DNA of 12,300 nt from an uncultured Alkalilimnicola sp. GTDB taxonomy: Bacteria; Pseudomonadota; Gammaproteobacteria; Nitrococcales; AK92. The notes beneath the pieces are model-generated. The model was not told the DNA's origin, made no database searches, and was given only the letters and a program-made list of their open reading frames with translations. Shown here in pieces: positions 6,801 through 12,300 of this stretch. The stretch's first letter is position 1. The number at the start of each line of letters is the position of its first letter. Where the stretch lies: positions 1 to 12,300 of the forward strand of contig CALGAN010000064.1 in assembly GCA_937951875.1 (NCBI GenBank), written 5' to 3'. The position numbers were made by a program, and so were the translations under genes.

Positions 6801-6884
6801 CTCGGCGATCCTTCGCAACTAGCGTGTTGATGATCCTCAAGATGTCTGGTCGTCCACGGCCGGGTTCAACCGCTGGGGTGCCGA

Positions 6885-7769
6885 TCAGAGACGCTCCAGC
6901 CGGTAGCCAGCGTCGCGCAGCTGGGTCACCAGCCCCCGCTCGCCAACCAGATGGCCGGCGCCGACCACGATGAAGAGACTGCGTCCTTCCCCCAGCCAGG
7001 TCAGCAGCTTGCGGGTCATCTGATCGTTGCGCTGGTCGAGCAGCGTGAGGCGCAAAGGCGTGTCGCGGCCGAATTCGTCGTCGACCAGCTTCAGGATCAG
7101 CTCGTCGTCACCGCGGCTCCAGGCGTCGGCGAACTCGGCCAGGGGGGCGGTGCCGGCCAGCAGCTCGGTGACCGTGTGCTCCAGCATTTGCCGCTGCAGT
7201 TCCGGGGCCAGCCGATCGAACAGCCCGAGCTGGAATTCGATGTTCTCCAGTTCGAGCACGGTCATCGAGCGTTCCTTCGCCGCGCGCAGGAAATGCAGAT
7301 CCAGCCCCAGCTCGGGCCGGTAGCCCTGCTTCATCAATGCCACCTGCGCCAGGGTGGCGCTCAACAGCCAAGGCTTCTGCTGCAGCGCCATGCCCGGGGG
7401 CAGATCATAGTGTTCCAGCAGCGACTGCAGCGCTTTCCACAGCTCCGGATGCAGTTCGTCGCGCACGCTCTCGCCCGGCGGATACACGCCGTAGCGATTC
7501 ATCAGCGTGGCCAGGCGCGTCGGCGGCAGCGCCAGCATGTCCGCTTCCACCACCAGCGCCTCGGTCTGGGCGAAGGCGTCGGTGACCGAAGCGGGCAGCG
7601 GATGCAGCTCGGGCGGCGCCATGTGCAGCGAGCCGACCAGGTACGACGGGTGCGGCTTGCTATCGATGCGCCAGATCAGGCCGCGGTCGGTCTCCGCGGC
7701 CCGGGCCTGGCTCCAGGCCGCGACCAGCAGCAGCAACAACAGAGAGAACCAGCGGTGGGCGCGCAGCAC
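6885..7769 (-). CDS. TraB/GumN (TIKI-like) family exported protein
   Basis: The 294-residue product begins at GTG 7769, with GGGAG 7 nt upstream; the frame stays open further upstream, but that part overlaps a spacer and the tex end. Residues 7-18 are strongly hydrophobic and the AxA-type site QARA predicts cleavage near residue 24, so the protein should be periplasmic or secreted. Two GxxH motifs typical of the TraB/PrgY/GumN superfamily stand near the two ends: GSLH (46-49) and GAGH (270-273), with a conserved acidic stretch VVEAD around 73-77. Eukaryotic TIKI members are metal-dependent proteases using these His and Glu residues. Bacterial members are mostly uncharacterised, and the link of GumN to xanthan clusters does not apply here. 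It is downstream of tex on the same strand after a 97-bp gap containing a strong stem-loop. Confidence 0.88.
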   Translation of the reverse strand: MLRAHRWFSLLLLLLVAAWSQARAAETDRGLIWRIDSKPHPSYLVGSLHMAPPELHPLPASVTDAFAQTEALVVEADMLALPPTRLATLMNRYGVYPPGESVRDELHPELWKALQSLLEHYDLPPGMALQQKPWLLSATLAQVALMKQGYRPELGLDLHFLRAAKERSMTVLELENIEFQLGLFDRLAPELQRQMLEHTVTELLAGTAPLAEFADAWSRGDDELILKLVDDEFGRDTPLRLTLLDQRNDQMTRKLLTWLGEGRSLFIVVGAGHLVGERGLVTQLRDAGYRLERL

Positions 7770-7789
7770 GTCACTACTCCCTAACGTTG

Positions 7790-7810
7790 GCAGCGCCGTC
7801 CCGGCGCTGC
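7790..7810. terminator. Perfect 9-bp stem-loop between tex and the GumN-like gene
   Basis: GCAGCGCCG (7790-7798) and CGGCGCTGC (7802-7810) pair perfectly around a 3-nt loop. It lies 56 bp after the tex stop and 20 bp before the GumN-like GTG. No T-tract follows in either direction, so Rho-independent termination is doubtful. It could instead stabilise an mRNA end or lower expression of the downstream gene. A second, imperfect hairpin (about 7838-7860) lies between it and the tex stop. Confidence 0.5.
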
Positions 7811-7866
7811 GGTGATCCTCATGTCGATTCGATGGCGGCCGCACCGTTTCGGCGTGCGGCGGTCCG

Positions 7867-10179
7867 TCAGTTGCCGTTCTTGAGCTTGGCGAAGGCCGCC
7901 GCCATCGCCCCGCCCAGGGGCGCGCTCGCCGGCTCGCGCCGGGCCGGTTTGTGGGCGCCGCCGCCGCGCGCCGAGCCGCCGGCACGCGGCCCCTCGCCCG
8001 CCTCCTTCTGCAGCTTCATGGACAGGGCGATGCGGCGCCGCTTCAGGTCCACCTCCAGCACGCGCACCTTCACCACGTCGCCGGGCTTGACCACTTCCCG
8101 CGGATCCTTGACGAAGCGGTCGGACAGGGCGGAGATGTGCACCAGCCCGTCCTGGTGCACGCCGATGTCGACGAAGGCGCCGAAGTTGGTGACGTTGGTC
8201 ACCACGCCTTCCAGGATCATGCCTTCCTGCAGATCCTCCAGCGTTTCCACGCCCTCGCGGAACTCGGCGGTCTTGAACTCGGGGCGCGGGTCGCGGCCGG
8301 GCTTCTCCAGCTCCTTGAGGATATCGGTGACGGTGGGCAGGCCGAAGCGCTCGTCCACGAACTCGCGCGGGTCGAGCTTCTTCAGGAAGGCTGTGTCGCC
8401 GATCACCTGCTCGATGGGCTTCTTGAACTTGGCCAGGATGCGCTCGACCACCGGGTAGGCCTCGGGGTGTACGGCCGAGGCGTCCAGCGGCTCATCGCCG
8501 TCGCGGATGCGCAGGAAGCCGGCGGCCTGCTCGAAGGTCTTCTCGCCGAAGCGCGGCACCTGCAGCAGTGCCTTGCGGTTGCGGAACGGCCCGTGCTGGT
8601 TGCGGTACTCCACCACCTTCTCGGCCAGCCCGGCGGACAGGCCGGACACGCGCGACAGCAGCGCCACCGAGGCGGTGTTGAGATCGACGCCGACCGCGTT
8701 CACGCAATCTTCCACCACCGCGTCGAGGGCGCGCGCCAGTTGGGTCTGGGAGACGTCGTGCTGGTACTGGCCGACGCCGATCGCCTTGGGGTCGATCTTC
8801 ACCAGCTCGGCCAGCGGATCCTGCAGGCGGCGGGCGATGGACACCGCCCCGCGCAGGCTCACGTCCAGGTCCGGGAATTCCTTGGCGGCCAGCTCGGAGG
8901 CCGAGTACACCGAGGCGCCGGCCTCGCTCACGACCACTTTCTGCGCCCTGATCTCCGGGTGACGCTTGAGCATGTCCTGCACCAGGCGCTCGGTCTCGCG
9001 CGAGGCGGTGCCGTTGCCGATGGCGATCAGCTCCACGCCGTAATGCTTGCAGGCGGCGGCCAGTACGTGGATGGAGCCGTCCCAGTCGCGCTTGGGCTCG
9101 TGCGGGTAGATGGTGCCGGTGTTGAGCAGCTTGCCGGTGCGGTCGACGATGGCGACCTTGCAGCCGGTGCGGATGCCGGGGTCGATGCCCATCACGACCT
9201 TGGCGCCGGCCGGCGCGGCCAGCAGCAGGTCGTGCAGATTGGAGGCGAACACCTTGATCGCCTCGGCCTCGGCCGCTTCTCGCAGCTGCATGAACAGATC
9301 GGTCTCCAGCCGGGTGAGCAGCTTCACCTGCCAGGTGTAGCGGCACAGATCCAGCAGCCAGGCATCACCGGGCCGGCCCTGATCGCGGATGCCGAAGTGC
9401 ACGGCGATCATGCCGATGCAAGGGTTGTTGGCGGCCGGCTGTTGCTCCACCGGCAGGTCCAGGCGGATGCGCAGCACCTTTTCCTTGCGGCCGCGGAACA
9501 ACGCCAGCGCCCGGTGCGAAGGGATGGTCTTGATGGTCTCGAAGTAGTCGAAGTAGTCGGCGAACTTGGCGCCGGCCTCCTTCTGCTCCTCGATCACCTC
9601 GGAGTAGACGATGCCGTTGTTCCAGAGGTAATCGCGCAGCTTGCCCGTAAGGTTGGGATCCTCGCTGAATTCCTCGGACAGGATGGCCTTGGCGCCGTCG
9701 AGCGCGGCGGCCGCGTCCGGCACGCCCTTGGCCTCGTCGACGTAAGCCGCGGCCAGGGTCTTGGGATCGTGGCTGGGGTCGGCCAGCAGGGTGCGCGCCA
9801 GCGGCTCCAGCCCGGCCTCGATGGCGATCTGGCCCTTGGTGCGGCGCTTCTGCTTGTAGGGCAGATACAGGTCTTCCAGCCGCTGCTTGGTGTCGGCGGC
9901 GAGGATGTCGGCCTTGAGCTGCGGGGTGAGCTTGCCCTGCTCGTCGATCAGCTTGAGGATGGCCTCGCGCCGCTCCTCCAGCTCGCGCAGGTAGATCAGC
10001 CGCTCCTGCAGGGTGCGCAACTGGGTATCGTCCAGGCCGCCGGTGACTTCCTTGCGGTAGCGGGCGATGAAGGGCACGGTGGCGCCCTCGTCGAGCAGGG
10101 TTACCGCCGCGTTCACTTGGTTCAGCCGAACGCCGAGCTCGTCGGCCAGGGTCTGCAGAATCTTGGCTGCTGCGCTCAT
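7867..10179 (-). CDS. tex: Tex, S1-domain transcription-accessory RNA-binding protein
   Basis: The 770-residue product has the usual Tex length and domain order. The N-terminal helical Tex domain includes TVPFIARYRKEVTGGLDD (34-51) and LEDLYLPYKQKRRTKG (101-116). The YqgF/RNase H-like domain (about 327-450) starts at VVMGIDPGIRTGCK. Next are helix-hairpin-helix motifs (about 497-560; NTASVALLSRVSGLS, VPRFGEKTFEQAAGFLRI) and an S1 domain at 653-723 (GMILEGVVTNVTNFGAFVDI). A Gly/Arg-rich basic tail of about 45 residues ends the protein. Tex binds nucleic acid and is implicated in transcript handling, stress tolerance and toxin gene expression. I chose ATG 10179 (AGGA 4 nt upstream) over upstream in-frame codons because the protein then begins at the family N-terminus. 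A small Oxidored-like gene precedes it by 78 bp, so the two probably share a transcript. Confidence 0.96.
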   Translation of the reverse strand: MSAAAKILQTLADELGVRLNQVNAAVTLLDEGATVPFIARYRKEVTGGLDDTQLRTLQERLIYLRELEERREAILKLIDEQGKLTPQLKADILAADTKQRLEDLYLPYKQKRRTKGQIAIEAGLEPLARTLLADPSHDPKTLAAAYVDEAKGVPDAAAALDGAKAILSEEFSEDPNLTGKLRDYLWNNGIVYSEVIEEQKEAGAKFADYFDYFETIKTIPSHRALALFRGRKEKVLRIRLDLPVEQQPAANNPCIGMIAVHFGIRDQGRPGDAWLLDLCRYTWQVKLLTRLETDLFMQLREAAEAEAIKVFASNLHDLLLAAPAGAKVVMGIDPGIRTGCKVAIVDRTGKLLNTGTIYPHEPKRDWDGSIHVLAAACKHYGVELIAIGNGTASRETERLVQDMLKRHPEIRAQKVVVSEAGASVYSASELAAKEFPDLDVSLRGAVSIARRLQDPLAELVKIDPKAIGVGQYQHDVSQTQLARALDAVVEDCVNAVGVDLNTASVALLSRVSGLSAGLAEKVVEYRNQHGPFRNRKALLQVPRFGEKTFEQAAGFLRIRDGDEPLDASAVHPEAYPVVERILAKFKKPIEQVIGDTAFLKKLDPREFVDERFGLPTVTDILKELEKPGRDPRPEFKTAEFREGVETLEDLQEGMILEGVVTNVTNFGAFVDIGVHQDGLVHISALSDRFVKDPREVVKPGDVVKVRVLEVDLKRRRIALSMKLQKEAGEGPRAGGSARGGGAHKPARREPASAPLGGAMAAAFAKLKNGN

Positions 10180-10207
10180 GAGGTCCTGTGATCGTTCTTG
10201 AGGCCGC

Positions 10208-10257
10208 ACGGGCCGGTCCTGAGAAAGAGCGAATGGTGGCAGAAAACGCCGGCCCGT
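10208..10257. repeat. Inverted repeat (9-bp arms) between the Oxidored-like gene and tex
   Basis: ACGGGCCGG (10208-10216) and CCGGCCCGT (10249-10257) are exact reverse complements separated by 32 nt. On the minus strand the hairpin begins on the base after the small gene's TGA and ends 28 nt before the tex ATG. There is no T-tract, so an mRNA stability or partial attenuation role fits better than strict termination. Confidence 0.6.
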
Positions 10258-10458
10258 TCAGGGCATGGGTTCGTTTTCGCCCACACCGGCCGCTTTCGCC
10301 GCCGCGGCTTTGCGGCGGGCGACTTCGCGGCCCCACTCCGCCAGTGCTTCTTCGTAGAGATCCATGATGCAAGGCATGCAGCCGGAGCCGCAGCACTCAT
10401 CCGGGTCGGGGCGCCGCGGCGGTGGCGGCAACTCGAGGGGAACATTCTGATCGCTCAT
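10258..10458 (-). CDS. Small Oxidored-like (CCxxxCxxC) domain protein
   Basis: This 66-residue protein starts at ATG 10458, with a weak AAGG 9 nt upstream. A Pro-rich segment (LPPPPRRPDPDE) leads into CCGSGCMPCIMDLYEEAL, with Cys at 22, 23, 27 and 30. This matches the short Oxidored-like domain found alone in many proteobacteria and at the N-terminus of some larger oxidoreductase-like proteins. The Cys cluster could bind metal or an iron-sulfur centre, but no function is established. The tail is Ala/Lys/Arg-rich. It sits upstream of tex on the same strand, separated by a hairpin, and is divergent from the DksA-like gene across a 181-bp regulatory region. Confidence 0.8.
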   Translation of the reverse strand: MSDQNVPLELPPPPRRPDPDECCGSGCMPCIMDLYEEALAEWGREVARRKAAAAKAAGVGENEPMP

Positions 10459-10590
10459 GGGACCGTACCTTAACTCAGCCGGGCCGGGTCGGGGAGGGTA
10501 ACGGGGCGCGGGTTTAAACCGCCGCCGGCAGGCTCCATTACCGCAACAAGATACACGCTACACCCCGCGCCGCAGCTCCCCACTCGTTCC

Positions 10591-10613
10591 GATCCACGGA
10601 TCCCGATATCGGG
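10591..10613. promoter_or_regulatory. Two adjoining palindromes before the dksA-like start
   Basis: GATCC-AC-GGATC (10591-10602) runs directly into CCCGATATCGGG (10602-10613), a perfect 12-bp palindrome. The pair ends 26 nt before ATG 10640 and lies between two divergent genes. Such tandem dyads can be operators or leader hairpins. No strong promoter boxes could be assigned nearby, so the role is a guess. Confidence 0.4.
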
Positions 10614-10639
10614 GCGGCGCCATGCAGGAGGATCGTCGA

Positions 10640-11038
10640 ATGGCCGAGCGCCTGTCTGCGGCTCAGATCCGCGAATTCGAACGGCGGCTGCGCGAGCGGC
10701 ATTATGAGCTGCGCGAAGAGGTGCGTCACTCGCTGATGGGCTCGGAGGACATGCGCTTCCAGGAGCTCGCTGGCCGGGTTCACGATTCCGCCGAGGAGTC
10801 GGTGGCGGACCTCATCCACGATTTGAGCATTCGCCAGGTCGATCAGCTCGCCCAGGAGCTGTACGCGGTGGAGTCGGCCCTGGCCCGGCTGCGCAACGGC
10901 ACGTTCGGCATCTGTAGCGACTGCGGCCAGCCGATCCAGCTCGAACGGCTCAAGGCGGTGCCCACCGCCATGCGCTGCATCGATTGTCAGCGGCGCCAGG
11001 AAAACGAGTACGCCGGCGTGAGCACGCCGACGCTGTAA
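10640..11038 (+). CDS. DksA/TraR-family C4 zinc-finger regulator (DksA paralogue-like)
   Basis: The 132-residue product starts at ATG 10640, 8 nt after AGGAGG; the upstream in-frame ATG 10622 lies before that SD and is rejected. The N-terminal two thirds look like a helical hairpin (ERRLRERHYELREEVR; later QVDQLAQELYAVESALARLR). The C-terminus holds the zinc finger CSDC...CIDC (Cys92, 95, 113, 116) with the family phrase NGTFGICSDCG and the Pro-Thr-Ala of KAVPTAMRC. DksA proteins enter the RNA polymerase secondary channel and tune initiation with ppGpp. The hairpin tip reads HDSAEESVADL rather than the canonical DxxDxA of E. coli DksA, so this is more likely a short paralogue than the housekeeping copy. 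It is convergent with the transporter gene, 25 bp apart. Confidence 0.88.
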   Translation: MAERLSAAQIREFERRLRERHYELREEVRHSLMGSEDMRFQELAGRVHDSAEESVADLIHDLSIRQVDQLAQELYAVESALARLRNGTFGICSDCGQPIQLERLKAVPTAMRCIDCQRRQENEYAGVSTPTL

Positions 11039-11063
11039 GCGCTCGTCTCGCCGGTGGGCGCGG

Positions 11064-12161
11064 TCAGCCGCCGGCGGACGGCGTTTGCCGGTATAGCCCG
11101 CTGTTCAGATAGCGGGCCACGGCGTGCCGCACCAGCACCATCAGCACCGCTGCCACCGGCAGTGCCAGCAGGATGCCGACGAAGCCGAACAGTTCGCCGC
11201 CGGCCAGCACCGCGAAGATCACCACCACCGGATGCAGGCCGATGCGGTCGCCCACCAGGTAGGGGGTGAGCACCATGCTCTCCAGAGCCTGGCCGATCAG
11301 GAATACGCCCCAGATCAGCAGCAAGTGGACGAGGTCGCCGAACTGGAAGATGCCGGCCACGGTGGCGGCGCCGATGCCGACCGCGAAGCCGAGATAGGGC
11401 ACGATGCTGGCCAGTCCGGCGAGCATGCCGATCAGCAGCGCCAGCTTCAGACCGACCGCCCACAGCCCCAGCGAGTAGATCACCCCCAGCGCCGCCATCA
11501 CCAGCAGCTGGCCGCGCACGAAGGCGCCCAACACCGCGTCGCACTCGCGCGCCAGCGCCGTCACCGTCGGCGCCAGCGGGCGCGGCAGCAGCCGCTCCAG
11601 CTTCTCCAGCAGGCCGTCCCAATCGCGCAGCAGATAGAAGGTGACCACCGGGATCAGCGCCACGTTGGCCAGCCAGCCCATGAACGCCAGCGAGGAGCGG
11701 GTCGCCTGCGCCAGCATCAGCTTCACCAGGTCGCCGGCGCCGTCCCAGTGCACGGCGATCTGGGCGCGAATGGTTTCCGTGTCCAGCGCCGGCCACTCCG
11801 CTTCCAGGCCCAGGCGGCTCTGCAGCCACGGCAGCGCGCTCTGCTCCAGCCAGGCGAGCATGTCCGGCAAGCGCCCGTACAAATAGGCGATCTGCCGGCT
11901 CAACAGCGGCACCAGCAACAGCAGCAACAGCGCCAGCAGCAGGAACAGGGCGGCGAACACGATGCACACCGCCAACGTGCGGCTTAGGCCGCGGCGTTGC
12001 AGGCGGTCGGCCAGTGGGTCGCCGAGATAGGCCAGCGCGATGGCGGTCAGGAACGGCATCAGGATGGGCTGGATCAGGCCGATCAGGTAGCCGACGGCGA
12101 TGATGGGCAGGGCGATCAGCAGGCATAGGCCGAGTAGGTCCCAGATCCTTGGCGAGGTCAT
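11064..12161 (-). CDS. AI-2E-family (PerM-like) membrane transporter
   Basis: The 365-residue product starts at ATG 12161; the SD is weak (AGAG 5 nt upstream). The layout is typical of the family. Two or three hydrophobic helices occupy residues 7-45 and a long helix 62-90. An extra-membrane stretch (about 95-150) follows, then more helices, with the conserved SLGLWAVGLKLALLIGMLAG (about 230-249), IVPYLG and a C-terminal LVGDRIGLHPVVVIFAVLAG segment. The family was named from an autoinducer-2 exporter but also contains Na+/H+ antiporters and uncharacterised permeases, so the substrate is open. It is convergent with the dksA-like gene and divergent from the gene starting at 12282. Confidence 0.9.
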   Translation of the reverse strand: MTSPRIWDLLGLCLLIALPIIAVGYLIGLIQPILMPFLTAIALAYLGDPLADRLQRRGLSRTLAVCIVFAALFLLLALLLLLLVPLLSRQIAYLYGRLPDMLAWLEQSALPWLQSRLGLEAEWPALDTETIRAQIAVHWDGAGDLVKLMLAQATRSSLAFMGWLANVALIPVVTFYLLRDWDGLLEKLERLLPRPLAPTVTALARECDAVLGAFVRGQLLVMAALGVIYSLGLWAVGLKLALLIGMLAGLASIVPYLGFAVGIGAATVAGIFQFGDLVHLLLIWGVFLIGQALESMVLTPYLVGDRIGLHPVVVIFAVLAGGELFGFVGILLALPVAAVLMVLVRHAVARYLNSGLYRQTPSAGG

Positions 12162-12173
12162 GTCTTCTCTGCG

Positions 12174-12182
12174 GTCGTTATC
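12174..12182 (-). promoter_or_regulatory. Possible regulatory element (GATAACGAC) before the AI-2E transporter gene
   Basis: GATAACGAC ends 13 nt before ATG 12161 and matches the motif before the ytfJ-like and GMC genes. At this distance a -10 role would give an almost leaderless transcript, so it may instead be leader sequence or a protein site. Confidence 0.2.
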
Positions 12183-12281
12183 GTTGTCGGCGCCATCTTG
12201 CAGAAGCTCGGCGCAATAGGAAGTTTGCCTCTTTTCAATTTCGAGTGGGTAAGCTGGACCTGAGCAGGTACGGGATCGGGT

Positions 12282-12300
12282 ATGACTGACAAGCTGTTTG
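12282..12300 (+). CDS. Start of an unidentified plus-strand gene, cut by the window edge
   Basis: ATG at 12282 opens MTDKLF and runs off the end. GGGAT lies 8 nt upstream and the preceding 50 bp include an AT-rich patch (TTTTCAATTTC), as expected for a divergent promoter region facing the transporter gene. In many gammaproteobacteria a PerM-like gene is divergent from purM, which would fit, but six residues cannot show it. Confidence 0.4.

Noticed and set aside
7951..10191. 746-residue plus-strand open frame antisense to tex
   Set aside because: Composition (Gly/His/Gln/Val/Leu repeats) is that of an antisense frame of GC-rich DNA, and it lies opposite a complete, well-conserved tex gene.

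Overview
The window reads as one edge of a GC-rich chromosome, probably from a gammaproteobacterium. That guess rests on gene content (YtfJ, Tex with an Oxidored-like protein, a second DksA-type factor, an AI-2E/PerM transporter, an OpgC-like acyltransferase). I cannot name genus or species. Most genes have a clear Shine-Dalgarno sequence and dense GC-rich codon use. The left end (about 1-670) is less GC-rich and differs in style.

Layout. Bases 1-496 (minus) hold the 5' part of an exported Sel1-repeat protein whose last two visible repeats are almost identical 108-bp DNA copies. Bases 497-798 are non-genic apart from a doubtful Cys-rich mini-frame, and contain a good candidate integron attC site (612-669) in the same orientation as the Sel1 gene. 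I read this as the border between ordinary chromosome (right) and a cassette array or cassette remnant (left). From 5761 down to 799 four minus-strand genes follow: an OpgC-like acyltransferase, a GMC flavin alcohol dehydrogenase, a coniferyl-aldehyde-type dehydrogenase and a YtfJ-like exported protein. The two dehydrogenases meet stop-to-start and probably oxidise an alcohol to an acid via the aldehyde.

A rhomboid protease (5951-6532, plus) faces a doubtful Arg-rich small ORF (6537-6800, minus). Next come three minus-strand genes: a TraB/GumN-family exported protein (6885-7769), the nucleic-acid-binding factor Tex (7867-10179) and a small Cys-motif protein (10258-10458) upstream of tex. A DksA/TraR-type zinc-finger protein (10640-11038, plus) is convergent with an AI-2E-family membrane transporter (11064-12161, minus). 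A new plus-strand gene appears to begin at 12282 and runs off the window.

Worth a second look: the attC-like site with its Sel1 gene; the near-identical Sel1 repeats; a motif ATAACGAC present in the leaders of three minus-strand genes; a hairpin right after the Oxidored-like stop codon; and two adjoining palindromes just before the dksA-like start. No CRISPR array, tRNA, rRNA or transposase gene was seen.
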